From Pedobacter ginsengisoli (GTDB taxonomy: Bacteria > Bacteroidota > Bacteroidia > Sphingobacteriales > Sphingobacteriaceae), in contig NZ_JASSYX010000001.1 in NCBI RefSeq assembly GCF_030244015.1, forward strand, positions 930,001 to 994,000: a DNA stretch of 64,000 bases, in the 5' to 3' direction. The translations under genes were made by a program, and so were the position numbers. A model generated the notes under the pieces. The model worked only from the letters and a program-made list of their open reading frames with translations, searched no databases and was not told the DNA's origin. This document shows, one piece after another, positions 40,760-50,527 of this stretch (positions are counted from its first letter, which is position 1; every line of letters starts with the position of its first letter).

Positions 40760-41995
40760 ATGAAAAGATCAAATTTTTACAGTAAATATTTAGTCGCATT
40801 GTTGTTAGGTGCACTGATATTTCAGGTTGGATGTAAGAGAGAGTCCGGCTACTACAAACAGGAAAATATCAATAGCGGTACTGATTTAAATATGTATGAT
40901 TATTTAAAGAGTAAACCGGGAGTATATGATTCGTTATTGTTTCTTATCGACGCATTTAAGATGAAGAGTTATCTTACAGATAGCAATGTGACCTTATTTG
41001 CGCCTTCAAACAGCAGTTTTCAAATTGCCTTGCTTAACTTAAACAATATCCGCAGGGCACAAAATAGAGATGCGGTGTTCTTAAAAGATATAGTTGTTGG
41101 TACCACGTCTGTACTAAGAGACCTCGCAAAGAAGAAAGCAGACAGTATGAACCTGGATACGATGGTATCCCGTTATATCATAAGGGGTCTGTTTAAATCG
41201 AATGATTTCTCGGTGGGTGACGGACGGCCACTGATAGCTGCGCGCAGTGCTTTTCCTATGCATGGAAGACGTGTCTATGCGGATGCACAGGGATGGCAGA
41301 ACGGTGGTTCTGAGGTCATAGAATTTGCAAATACAAAACGAAGTGTGTTTGTGCCTAACTGGTCCACAACTACTACAAGTTCTGTGAACATCCAGGCAAA
41401 GAATGGTGTTGTGCATTTGCTTGAACCTGATCATGTATTCGGATTTGACGAGTTCTCGAGAAGGCTTACATTGATCCCGCCACCGAAAAACCTGATTCTG
41501 GATGATATGGCTGCATGGAAAGCCGCGCTTGTAGCAGATCCGAATACTCCTAAACCTTATAGCGTTAAATTTAACGGAACTTATGAAGATGGTCAGGTAT
41601 CGGGCGGAGAACGGATAGATAAATTGTTCGACAATAATATACTGACCAAATTTATCGCAAGGTTCCTTGAGGGCAATAACAACCCGATCAAAATCACTTA
41701 TAGTTTCTTTGGCGGTCCGAAAGTGGCCAATGTATACACGGTATCCTCTGCAAATGATGCAAAGTTAAGGGATCCTAAGTCATGGGTTCTTGATGGATCA
41801 CTGGACGGAACCAATTGGGTTCAGCTGGATACTCGTCAGGACCAGGATTTTAATTCCCGTTTTGAGACTAAGATCTACGATTTTAAAAATACTGTAGCTT
41901 ATAAATATTACAGGTTAACTGTGGTGAGTAATCTTGGAGATAACTTGTTCCAGATGTCTGAGTGGACGCTGAACTATAGAGAGGTTTTTGAATAA
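40760..41995 (+). CDS. FAS1-domain lipoprotein with C-terminal F5/8 type C-like domain
   Basis: The 411-residue protein has a lipoprotein signal (Cys25 in FQVGCKRESG). A fasciclin (FAS1) domain spans about 35-235, with the motif NVTLFAPSNSSFQIALLNL near its start and NGVVHLLEPDHVF near its end. A discoidin-like (F5/8 type C) domain follows at about 260-411, with DPKSWVLDGSLDGTNWVQLDTRQ and YYRLTVVSN. FAS1 domains mediate protein or glycan adhesion; the second domain usually binds carbohydrate. It lies 16 bases behind the SusD gene, so it is likely a third subunit of that surface complex. Confidence 0.85.
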   Translation: MKRSNFYSKYLVALLLGALIFQVGCKRESGYYKQENINSGTDLNMYDYLKSKPGVYDSLLFLIDAFKMKSYLTDSNVTLFAPSNSSFQIALLNLNNIRRAQNRDAVFLKDIVVGTTSVLRDLAKKKADSMNLDTMVSRYIIRGLFKSNDFSVGDGRPLIAARSAFPMHGRRVYADAQGWQNGGSEVIEFANTKRSVFVPNWSTTTTSSVNIQAKNGVVHLLEPDHVFGFDEFSRRLTLIPPPKNLILDDMAAWKAALVADPNTPKPYSVKFNGTYEDGQVSGGERIDKLFDNNILTKFIARFLEGNNNPIKITYSFFGGPKVANVYTVSSANDAKLRDPKSWVLDGSLDGTNWVQLDTRQDQDFNSRFETKIYDFKNTVAYKYYRLTVVSNLGDNLFQMSEWTLNYREVFE

Positions 41996-42022
41996 TTAGG
42001 GGTATTTAAATTAAAGAATGAT

Positions 42023-43126
42023 ATGCAAAACGCAATAAAATATAATGCACTGATCTTATTGACTGCCGTGGTTACTTTCTCCGGGTGCAGGAAAATATTT
42101 GATGTGCCAGAGGAAAAGGACTATCTGAGTACAAAGTTGGATTACACCACAAAGTCCTTTGACCCTAAAATGGGTAGATTGTACAATTATAGAGGTATAC
42201 TTAATGCAGATAACTCGTCCTTCCCGATGAAGTTCGAACTGATCAATCCGCACTTTGGTGACGGAAGAGACGCAAATGACATCCTTACTAAAAAAGATGT
42301 GCTGGTGTGGCATGCTGAATACAATGGTAAGGAGACCAGTCTTGCTGAAATTGAAGCAAAAAGACATGTGGAGAGCCGTCCTATTGTGGAGATCAGAGAA
42401 TCTGGCGAGCTTATTGTATGGCCGAGTGCTTCAAGAGATCTCTTTACGCCGGCTGATACGGTTGTGTATCCTCAGGACATCAGATATTTTGACGTGAAGG
42501 TGAGCAATTCCGGCGGTTCAAAGGTGATTAAAGATTTGTCTCTTATTTTTAAGGCGAATATACCTTATGAGCCAAGTGACGATCTTAACCAGTACAATGG
42601 ATTGCCAAATACGACGACGCCTTCCGGAAAGGCTTTGAAGCGCCAGTTTGTCCAGTCGGTATCCAATCTGGTTGGTGAGTCTACTAATCAGCCGATGAAC
42701 GACCCTACAAACGCAGCAAAAGGGATTATCTATTTATACATACGTAAAGTTCCGGGGGGTCCTGGAAATACATTGAGATTTAAGTTTTTAGACAAAGATT
42801 CGGCAGCCATTAATCCTGCGAAATTTAATGAGACCAAATGGGATCAGTTGGTTCATGGCTTTAACAAGACGATGACGTCTGAATATGTGCAGTACGATGT
42901 GGCTTATCCGATTCCTGTAGCGCCCGGAATTCCGACCAAATACACGAATGGGGGACCAACGGGTCAAGGTAATGAAGCCCATGTTGAGTTTAGTTATTCA
43001 CGTATCGGTTTTGGTAACATCCGGCAGACGGCTGTTATCGCGCAGAACTTTAGAATATTTGAAAAGGGAGACTGGGAGATTGTATTCCACTTCAAGACTG
43101 TAAACCCTAAGTTCACAAACGACTAG
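42023..43126 (+). CDS. DUF5007 domain-containing lipoprotein
   Basis: The 367-residue protein has a lipobox ending at Cys22 (VTFSGCRKIFD). The body matches DUF5007 proteins found beside SusC/SusD pairs: RLYNYRGILNADNSSFPMKFELINP, VWHAEYNGKETSLAEIEAKR and FEIREs-type segment VEIRESGELIVWPS. Its role is unknown; it is probably displayed on the surface and helps ligand capture. It closes the first Sus set and is 25 bases from the second SusC gene. Confidence 0.75.
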   Translation: MQNAIKYNALILLTAVVTFSGCRKIFDVPEEKDYLSTKLDYTTKSFDPKMGRLYNYRGILNADNSSFPMKFELINPHFGDGRDANDILTKKDVLVWHAEYNGKETSLAEIEAKRHVESRPIVEIRESGELIVWPSASRDLFTPADTVVYPQDIRYFDVKVSNSGGSKVIKDLSLIFKANIPYEPSDDLNQYNGLPNTTTPSGKALKRQFVQSVSNLVGESTNQPMNDPTNAAKGIIYLYIRKVPGGPGNTLRFKFLDKDSAAINPAKFNETKWDQLVHGFNKTMTSEYVQYDVAYPIPVAPGIPTKYTNGGPTGQGNEAHVEFSYSRIGFGNIRQTAVIAQNFRIFEKGDWEIVFHFKTVNPKFTND

Positions 43127-43151
43127 AATCTTAATGATAAAAATTAATACA

Positions 43152-46100
43152 ATGAGAAAACATATTATTTTGCTATCAATTTTTTTCAGCTGCATATTTA
43201 TATGCAAAGATTTGATGGCGCAAACTAAAAAAGTGACTGTTACGATAACCGTATCGGACGCAGCGACCAAGGAGACCTTGCCTGGTGCAGGTGTTTTTGC
43301 AGGGAAGCCACCGAAAGGGCTTGGTCAGACTAACGGAAATGGGGTTTTAACCGTTTCTGTGGATGACGGTGCAATTTTGACAATATCCTATCAGGGATAT
43401 ACCACTAAAGAACAAAAACTAGCCCCGGGACAAACCAGAATTGCTATAAATCTTTCTGAAACTAAAACCACGATGAATGAGGTGGTAATTCGCGGATACC
43501 AGAAAAGGAGCCGTGATCAGACTACCGGATCGTCATTTATAGTAACGGGTAAAGAGGTACAGGATGTACCGGTGGCCAACGTAGAGCAGTTGCTTCAGGG
43601 TAAGGTTGCTGGTTTGAACATTCAGAACAATACGGGTGCGCCGGGTCTGCGTGGATCTGTGAATATTCGTGGTCTGTCTACCATCAGTACTACAGGATCT
43701 GGTAACGAGACTTTCCTGCAGCCGACTTCACCCTTATATGTAATTGATGGGGTGCCGATGGATGCGGATAAAGCTTCTGAGTTCGGTTTCCAGCAGCAAG
43801 GTTCTGGTGTGAGCCCGCTCTCGTTGATTCCTCAGGAAGATATCGCGAGTATTGAGGTTTTGAAGGATGCTACGGCTACTGCTTTGTATGGTTCAAGAGG
43901 TGCCTATGGTGTAATCCTGATCCAGACCATCCGCGGTCAGTCGGAAACGCCAAGGGTACGTTATACTGGTAACTTTTATTTGAGTAAAACGCCTAAACTT
44001 CGTGAGACTTTGGGTGGTGCTTCGGAACGTGCTGTAAAAGTGAAACAAATTGCTGATTACAGAACACTGGATGATTATTATCTGCTGTACAGGACTCCGT
44101 TTTTATCAGACAGTTTGAACGCTTTCTATAACAACTCTACAAACTGGCAGGCTATCTTTTATCAGGATACTTATAACCAGACACACAACGTGACTTTGGA
44201 TGGTGGTGACACCAAATTCAACTATAAAGCCAACGTTGGTTATTATGGAAATAAAGGGATCATCAAAAATACTGGTTTTGACCGTTACAGTTTAAACATG
44301 AACATGGAGTTCAAACCTTCAGACAGGCTGAGCTTTAATGGTGCTATCCTGGCGTCGGTGTCCAGTATAGAAACCGGTAATGGTCTTGGTCTGCTGCAAC
44401 AAGGTGTTGCGAGTAACGGACAAAACTCGTCATTACTTCCCGGCCCGTCATTTTTCGTGGCAACCAGTGATGTGTTATCTGCACTGGAGGTAAGAAACGA
44501 TGCGGGACCTAAATTTTTAAAAGCCAATATGGAGGCGAGATATGAACTGTTTCCGGGACTGACTGCAACCACCAACGGTAGTTATTCCTACAATCAGGAT
44601 CATAAGGATCAGTTTACTCCGGCTGCTGCGAACTCGCAGTTTGCCAAACTGGAGCGTTTCAATTCATTTACTTCTGAGTTGTACAACAGGAACAGTTTAT
44701 CTTATGTTAAATCGATTAATGAAGAGCATAACTTCTTCGTCAACTTGTTCAACGAGTTTTACATCAGGAATGGTAAATCGGCAATGACCCGTCTGCAAAG
44801 GATACCAAACGATCAGTTTGAAGGTCCACTGGGATATGACGGTTACTTCTCAAGGGGTGGCGGTATCTTGAACGGTAGTTTCTTAGATCAAAAACTGGCT
44901 TCATTTGCGGCGGCTTTTACTTATGACTACAAAAAGAAATATGTAATGGATATCACCTATCGTATAGATGGTACATCTGATAGTGGTAGTGATGATCCGT
45001 ATTCTAAAAATCCGTCTATTGGTTTGAAATGGCACTTCTTTAAGGAAGACTGGCTGAAAGAGATGAAATGGTTATCGTATGGTGACTTGAGGTTAACCGC
45101 TGGTAGGAACATCTATCCGGTTGGTAAACTGGTTGATATCTACGGAAGGTATATTCCTAATGGATTTTACAACAACTCGCCGAGAGTGGGTATACATTAT
45201 GAACAGATTCCTAACCCGATCCTGAAGCCTAAGAGTGTAACTCAGTATAACTTTGGATTTGATGTTGGTTTGTTTGACGGAAAATTTGATGTTATTTTTG
45301 ATACTTATTACAAACAAGTTGATAACGAGTTGTTTACAAATTACTTATCTAATACTTTAGGTTTCGAGAAATTTACCAGTAATGATGCTGCTCTTGTCAA
45401 CTATGGTTATGAGCTTTCGGTGAGCAGCCGCCCGTTACCTAAAACCAGCAAAGTTGTATGGACGGTTTCAGTTAACGGTGCCTGGAACACGGACATTCTG
45501 ACTAAACTGCCTGCTGAATACAATGGTCAGTACATTGAGTTTGATGGCATTACCGCTTACCGCCAGCATTTGGCGAAAAGGGTGGGCAGGAACTCACTCG
45601 CCAATTACCTGTTTATCAATCAGGGAGTTTATGCAAATACATCGGATGTGCCAATTGACCCGATCACTGGTCTGAGGTACCGCAATAATAGTCCGGATGA
45701 TTATAAGAATGCTTTTGAAGGAGGCGATGCAAGATTCTATGACGCAAATGGTGATTACGTCTTGGATAACAGAGATTTACAGGTGACAGGAAATACCCAG
45801 CCAGTTTTAACCGGTGGTTTATCCAATACGCTGAGCTATACCTTCCCTTCGACTTCTTCTATTACCCTGAATATCTATTCAACTTTTACTGCTAAACGTT
45901 CTATCCTGAACAATGCCCTGGCAGACAGGCTGAGATTGCTTGCTGATCCGTATGGAATTGACAACCAAGGTAGAATAGGGGGAAATACAAAAGCAGTAGT
46001 TCCGATTGCTGACCTGAATACCTGGACCCAGCCTGGAGACAATGCGAAATTTGGTAATGCTTACAATTATGTCCATAATTCTTATTCGCAACCATTCAGA

Positions 46101-46358
46101 TATGAGCAGACGTTATGGCAGGAAGAGGGAAGTTATTTTAAAATTAATCAGATCACTTTAGCTTACACATTTAATAAGAAGCTGGCTAAACGTCTTGGGG
46201 TAAATTCTATACGTCCATACCTTTCAGCTGCGAACGTGGTTACTTTTTCAGGTTACTCCGGTCCGAATGCGGAAAACGTAACAGCGATCGGACGTGATGG
46301 ATCAGGTGGTTATCCGGTACCGCGTTCTTACACATTTGGTCTGAACGTAGAATTTTAA
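43152..46358 (+). CDS. SusC/RagA-family TonB-dependent outer membrane transporter (second pair)
   Basis: From the ATG at 43152 the 1068-residue protein has a signal peptide (ending DLMAQ), a carboxypeptidase-regulatory-like domain (about 25-110, LPGAGVFAGKPPKGLGQTN), and the box MNEVVIRGYQKRSRDQTTG. The plug domain contains VEQLLQGKVAGLNIQNNTG, LYVIDGVPMD and IEVLKDATATALYGSRGAYGVILI. The barrel ends RSYTFGLNVEF. An ATG 18 bases upstream would add six residues. This is a complete transporter, unlike the first copy. It sits in the same run of genes with only 25 bases before it. Confidence 0.95.
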   Translation: MRKHIILLSIFFSCIFICKDLMAQTKKVTVTITVSDAATKETLPGAGVFAGKPPKGLGQTNGNGVLTVSVDDGAILTISYQGYTTKEQKLAPGQTRIAINLSETKTTMNEVVIRGYQKRSRDQTTGSSFIVTGKEVQDVPVANVEQLLQGKVAGLNIQNNTGAPGLRGSVNIRGLSTISTTGSGNETFLQPTSPLYVIDGVPMDADKASEFGFQQQGSGVSPLSLIPQEDIASIEVLKDATATALYGSRGAYGVILIQTIRGQSETPRVRYTGNFYLSKTPKLRETLGGASERAVKVKQIADYRTLDDYYLLYRTPFLSDSLNAFYNNSTNWQAIFYQDTYNQTHNVTLDGGDTKFNYKANVGYYGNKGIIKNTGFDRYSLNMNMEFKPSDRLSFNGAILASVSSIETGNGLGLLQQGVASNGQNSSLLPGPSFFVATSDVLSALEVRNDAGPKFLKANMEARYELFPGLTATTNGSYSYNQDHKDQFTPAAANSQFAKLERFNSFTSELYNRNSLSYVKSINEEHNFFVNLFNEFYIRNGKSAMTRLQRIPNDQFEGPLGYDGYFSRGGGILNGSFLDQKLASFAAAFTYDYKKKYVMDITYRIDGTSDSGSDDPYSKNPSIGLKWHFFKEDWLKEMKWLSYGDLRLTAGRNIYPVGKLVDIYGRYIPNGFYNNSPRVGIHYEQIPNPILKPKSVTQYNFGFDVGLFDGKFDVIFDTYYKQVDNELFTNYLSNTLGFEKFTSNDAALVNYGYELSVSSRPLPKTSKVVWTVSVNGAWNTDILTKLPAEYNGQYIEFDGITAYRQHLAKRVGRNSLANYLFINQGVYANTSDVPIDPITGLRYRNNSPDDYKNAFEGGDARFYDANGDYVLDNRDLQVTGNTQPVLTGGLSNTLSYTFPSTSSITLNIYSTFTAKRSILNNALADRLRLLADPYGIDNQGRIGGNTKAVVPIADLNTWTQPGDNAKFGNAYNYVHNSYSQPFRYEQTLWQEEGSYFKINQITLAYTFNKKLAKRLGVNSIRPYLSAANVVTFSGYSGPNAENVTAIGRDGSGGYPVPRSYTFGLNVEF

Positions 46359-46381
46359 TTGAAGTCAAAAAAAGATAAGAC

Positions 46382-48004
46382 ATGAAAAAAGTAATTATTT
46401 GCTTATTAATCGTTGTAAGCGCTTCACAATACAGCTGTAAAAAGTTCCTGGATATTACGCCGATTGATAAGCTGACAGGTAACAATTTTTACAAGAGTAC
46501 CGATGATATTGAAGCCAATATCACGGATATGTACGGACAGCTGTTCGATAAATACACCAGAACTGCTTTTGCAGGTGCTACTGGTGAATTCCGTTCAGGA
46601 GAAGTAGTTCCTGCTGTGCAGGGTGGCGAAGGCCGCTATGGGTCTGCGAGGCTTGGTGGGCACACCAGGATAGCGCCGAATCCAAACGGTAATACTGAAA
46701 AGCAATCCATACCGCTTACTTCGGTGAATGACCGTACCTTGCTGGAAGCTGTGCAAAGAGGCCGGCCATGGGAAGGTTACCGTTTCTGGGACCTTACCAT
46801 ATGGAATGAATACTATAAAGTAATCCAGGCAGCTAATATCTTAGTCAGCAAACTGGAGGAAGGGATTCCTGCGCTGAACGAACAGCAGACTAAACGTTAT
46901 ATAGCTGAAGCGAAGTTTATACGCTGCTTTTGTTATTTCACTATGGTTCGTCTTTATGGTGATGTGATCTATTATACCAAAGCTTTCCAGAAAGATCCGC
47001 TTCCGAGAGAAAACATGGTTTCAGTAATCAATAAATGTATTGCTGATTTGAAACCAAATTATAAGGACCTGCCGCTTAATTTTACTGATCCTTCTATGAG
47101 GGGTGTAAGGGCAACGCAGGGTGCTGGTATCGGCCTTTTAATGAACATGAATATGTGGAACGCAGGGTTTGATCTTCCAAACAGAAGTGCATACTGGACT
47201 GAAACGGCAATTTTGGGCGAGGAGATCATGACGAGCGGTGCTTTTCGTTTGCTGCCGCTGACAGAGTGGGCTACTGTAGCCAAAGGTCGTTCTGAAGAGA
47301 GTTTATTTGAATTGTTCAGAACGCTGAACTATAATAATGACTTGAACAATCCTTTTGAACAGGCATATGCGTATTCTCCATTTGGTGATGCGTTTATTCA
47401 CTTCCCTTATAAACAACCGGAGTATACCCACCGCTACAGTTTCAATGTGATGACTGAGGAATACATGAAGAAGCTATATCCCGATGCCAGCGATCAGCGG
47501 TTGACAGTATGGTTTGTTGCTCCTTTTGATCAAAATCCGGAGACTTTTCAACTCAGAAAGTTTGCTTTGAACACGTTTATCGATGCAAATCGTCCTGATC
47601 TGGATTTGAACCCGGACAACACTTATCTGATCATGCGTTATTCTGATGCCATCCTGCTGCGTGCAGAAGCACTTGCCAATTTGGGCGGTGCTAATGAGGA
47701 AGAGGCCATTAGTGCTTTAAACGTCGTCAGGTTAAGAGGCGGAGCATCGTTATACCCGGCCGATGGAGATACAAATCTGAAGGATGCGATCTTCTGGGAA
47801 CGTGCTAAAGAGCTGATGGGAGAAGGAAGCCGTTATTTTGACCTGGTCCGTACCAGAAGGGTGCTGAGCAAACAGTACACTGACAATCCTTTGACTTCGG
47901 ATAAATTTAACAGGGGAGGCTGGACCTGGCCGATTGACCAATCCGCACTTATAAATAATCCGTATATGACATTGAACAATTATTGGATTGGAACTGGTCT
48001 TTAA
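46382..48004 (+). CDS. SusD/RagB-family surface lipoprotein (second pair)
   Basis: The 540-residue protein has a lipoprotein signal (Cys19 in SQYSCKKFLDITPIDKLTG), the helical SusD core with AEAKFIRCFCYFTMVRLYGDVIYY, and the C-terminal RAEALANLGGANEEEAISALNVVR and ERAKELMGEGSRYFDLVRTRR. It pairs with the SusC protein encoded 23 bases upstream. Its sequence differs clearly from the first SusD, so the two pairs probably bind different parts of the ligand or different ligands. Confidence 0.95.
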   Translation: MKKVIICLLIVVSASQYSCKKFLDITPIDKLTGNNFYKSTDDIEANITDMYGQLFDKYTRTAFAGATGEFRSGEVVPAVQGGEGRYGSARLGGHTRIAPNPNGNTEKQSIPLTSVNDRTLLEAVQRGRPWEGYRFWDLTIWNEYYKVIQAANILVSKLEEGIPALNEQQTKRYIAEAKFIRCFCYFTMVRLYGDVIYYTKAFQKDPLPRENMVSVINKCIADLKPNYKDLPLNFTDPSMRGVRATQGAGIGLLMNMNMWNAGFDLPNRSAYWTETAILGEEIMTSGAFRLLPLTEWATVAKGRSEESLFELFRTLNYNNDLNNPFEQAYAYSPFGDAFIHFPYKQPEYTHRYSFNVMTEEYMKKLYPDASDQRLTVWFVAPFDQNPETFQLRKFALNTFIDANRPDLDLNPDNTYLIMRYSDAILLRAEALANLGGANEEEAISALNVVRLRGGASLYPADGDTNLKDAIFWERAKELMGEGSRYFDLVRTRRVLSKQYTDNPLTSDKFNRGGWTWPIDQSALINNPYMTLNNYWIGTGL

Positions 48005-48023
48005 TTAATTTGATATAACGAAC

Positions 48024-48821
48024 ATGAAAAATACGATAAAAAGATATATTAAGCCGGTTGCAATTTGTTCAGTATTGCTGACCATGATGGTGGCATCCTG
48101 CAAGCAAGACGATTATTATCAGGACGGCGGAAAGGCTGATCCAAAATTTAATGGTACAGTATTGCAATACCTGCAGTCCGATCCAAAATTTGATACCATA
48201 GCGCAGATCGTAAAGCTGGCTGGCCTGGAAGAGATGTTTTCCAATGAGGAAATCACTTTCTTTTGCCCGACGGATGAGGTCATCAGACGTACAATAGGAC
48301 GCGTAGGTAGAAGACAAAATTTTCCGGGCGATCCTTATATAGATAAATTAAACCAGGCTTTGTTTGATCTGGGTAAAGATACTATAAGTACGCTTGCTGA
48401 TGTTCCGGGACCTATCTGGAGAAAGTACATGCTAAGGTATGTGTTTAAAGGAAAGAATGTACTGAAAGATTATCCCCAGATTGACTTCAGCCTGAAACAA
48501 TTGTATCCTGGTGGATTCTATTACACCTGGAACAATGACCTGTGTAATATTGGCGTGGTGTATAACCCTGTTAATGGTGTTAAATATACAGGTTACCGCC
48601 AGCTCTGTATTTCATTTGTGCGGGATATTTCAAACCCTGACCAGAGTCTTCTCTATACTGCCGCCGTGGCGACGTCAGATGTTCAGCCTACTAATGGTGC
48701 GGTGCATGTACTGGCAATTGCCGGTAGCCTGGGAACCATTGGCGAAGTTCTGGTGAGTCCGTTAGGGGATATGTTTGGCTTCGGTGATGATTTTTGGGTA
48801 GATGTAGTTTTTAACAGATAA
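48024..48821 (+). CDS. FAS1-domain lipoprotein
   Basis: The 265-residue protein has a lipoprotein signal (Cys26 in VASCKQDDYYQDGG, with acidic residues right after the Cys as in surface-export signals) and a single fasciclin domain with EMFSNEEITFFCPTDEVIRRTIG and TNGAVHVLAIAGSLGTIGEVLV. It is the counterpart of the FAS1 protein in the first Sus set but has no discoidin-like domain. It probably joins the second SusC/SusD complex. Confidence 0.83.
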   Translation: MKNTIKRYIKPVAICSVLLTMMVASCKQDDYYQDGGKADPKFNGTVLQYLQSDPKFDTIAQIVKLAGLEEMFSNEEITFFCPTDEVIRRTIGRVGRRQNFPGDPYIDKLNQALFDLGKDTISTLADVPGPIWRKYMLRYVFKGKNVLKDYPQIDFSLKQLYPGGFYYTWNNDLCNIGVVYNPVNGVKYTGYRQLCISFVRDISNPDQSLLYTAAVATSDVQPTNGAVHVLAIAGSLGTIGEVLVSPLGDMFGFGDDFWVDVVFNR

Positions 48822-48858
48822 GGATAAATGTTTTTTGGAAATAATTTAATTGAACATT

Positions 48859-50469
48859 ATGAAATTTAGATATACCGGATTATTAGTCGTGCTGCTCGCA
48901 GCGATGATCGGCGGTTGTAAGGGTACAGATACAGACGAATTCAATGATCCTTATGAAGGTGGTAAAGCCGGATTGGGAATTGTTGTAAACCAGCAGCAGG
49001 TGCCTGTACCGGCAGAGGGACTTGCTGGTACTGAAGTAAGGATTAAGGCGGCCGGCCTGGAAGCACATCACAAGACGGGTTCGCTGCAGTTTTTGTTTAA
49101 CGGTGAAAAGGCGGAGATTAAAGCAGTTGATGCTGAAGGAATCACGGCGATAGTACCTGGCAGGGCAAGTTCTGGCATCACTTCATTTGTGGTAGGCGGA
49201 CAGGTAGTGTTCGGCCCTGATTTTACCGTACTCGGAAAGGTTAAGAAGGACTTTACTTATAAGGTAGTTAATGGTACGGATAACGTGATATACAGAGCGA
49301 TAGGAGTTGCAAGTGGAAACGTATTGCTTTTGGGTGACTTTACAGATTTTGACAACAAGGGTCTGGTAAGACGGATCAACAGAATAGTAAGGACGTTTCC
49401 AGATGGAACTTATGACCGTTCACTTGCATCCGGATTAGGTGCTAACGGAGCTTTATATGATATGGCTGTGGTAAACAGCAACTGGTTTATTGGCGGCCGT
49501 TTCAGTGGATATGCACAGCGTGACGGGCTCAGCAATATTACTAAGCTGAGCTCTCAGGGACAAATTGATACGGTTGCTGCGGAGACGTATGAACATAAGA
49601 CAAAGTATGTGTCGACGTTTAATGGCGGTACCAACGGAACTATTCTTAATGTGTACCCTTCTAACGGAAAGGTGATCATCGCCGGTAATTTCAGCTATTA
49701 TCTTTCCCGCAGATATGATCAGCCTTCTTATCAATATAAGGACAGTGTGGTAATTGATAGTGTTGATGTGAGGTCTCTGGCAAGGTTGAATGTGGATGGT
49801 TCACTGGACAAGACCTGGAGATTTGATCCGAATGCACCTGGCTACAAAGGCCAGCTGGGAAAAAGTTTGCCTGGGCCAAATGGAAACATTGAGTCGCTGA
49901 TGCATACTGACGGAAAGATCCTGGTATGGGGCCAGTTTACGAAATTTGATGATGCATCGATGGGTTATATCACAAGACTAAATCCGGATGGTTCTATTGA
50001 CCAGTCGTTTAATCCAGGTAAAGCCGGAGCTGACGATTATATCTTTCATGTAAGCTATAATGCAGTTTTAAATAAGTATTTGGCTGTAGGCAGGTTTAAG
50101 AAGTTTAACGGAGAAGCTGCTAATTATATGGTATTGTTAAATTATGATGGTTCGGTAGATAAAAGCTTTACTGCCAAAACATTTGAAGGTGACATTCCTG
50201 TCTATTGTAAACTTTTGAATGATGGCCTTGGTGTAATTTCCGGTGGCTTTAAGTCGTATGACGGCGCTGCCAGAAACGGTTTCCTGATCACAGACCTGAC
50301 AGGTGGTATGGCGCCGGGTTACAATACCATTGGTAATTTAAGCGGTCAGCTGTATGATGTATATGAAACAAAATCTGCAGATGACAAACGTGCGTTATTG
50401 CTGGTTGGTATATTCTATCTGTTTGACAATCAAATCACCAATAACATTGTTAGGGTAACATTAGATTAA
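48859..50469 (+). CDS. DUF5008/IPT-like lipoprotein with delta-60 repeat propeller
   Basis: From the ATG at 48859 the 536-residue protein has a lipoprotein signal (Cys20 in MIGGCKGTDTDEFND), an N-terminal IPT/TIG-like domain of the DUF5008 type (about 35-120), then a series of delta-60 repeats. The latter are seen as SLARLNVDGSLDKTWRFDPNA, ITRLNPDGSIDQSFNPG and MVLLNYDGSVDKSF, which form a beta-propeller. A TTG nine bases upstream is not preferred. The propeller probably binds a surface ligand; no enzymatic residues are evident. Confidence 0.78.
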   Translation: MKFRYTGLLVVLLAAMIGGCKGTDTDEFNDPYEGGKAGLGIVVNQQQVPVPAEGLAGTEVRIKAAGLEAHHKTGSLQFLFNGEKAEIKAVDAEGITAIVPGRASSGITSFVVGGQVVFGPDFTVLGKVKKDFTYKVVNGTDNVIYRAIGVASGNVLLLGDFTDFDNKGLVRRINRIVRTFPDGTYDRSLASGLGANGALYDMAVVNSNWFIGGRFSGYAQRDGLSNITKLSSQGQIDTVAAETYEHKTKYVSTFNGGTNGTILNVYPSNGKVIIAGNFSYYLSRRYDQPSYQYKDSVVIDSVDVRSLARLNVDGSLDKTWRFDPNAPGYKGQLGKSLPGPNGNIESLMHTDGKILVWGQFTKFDDASMGYITRLNPDGSIDQSFNPGKAGADDYIFHVSYNAVLNKYLAVGRFKKFNGEAANYMVLLNYDGSVDKSFTAKTFEGDIPVYCKLLNDGLGVISGGFKSYDGAARNGFLITDLTGGMAPGYNTIGNLSGQLYDVYETKSADDKRALLLVGIFYLFDNQITNNIVRVTLD

Positions 50470-50527
50470 ATGCATGATGATGATATATAGTTTTAGAAAA
50501 AACCGAATGAAAAATAAATTAAGGAAC

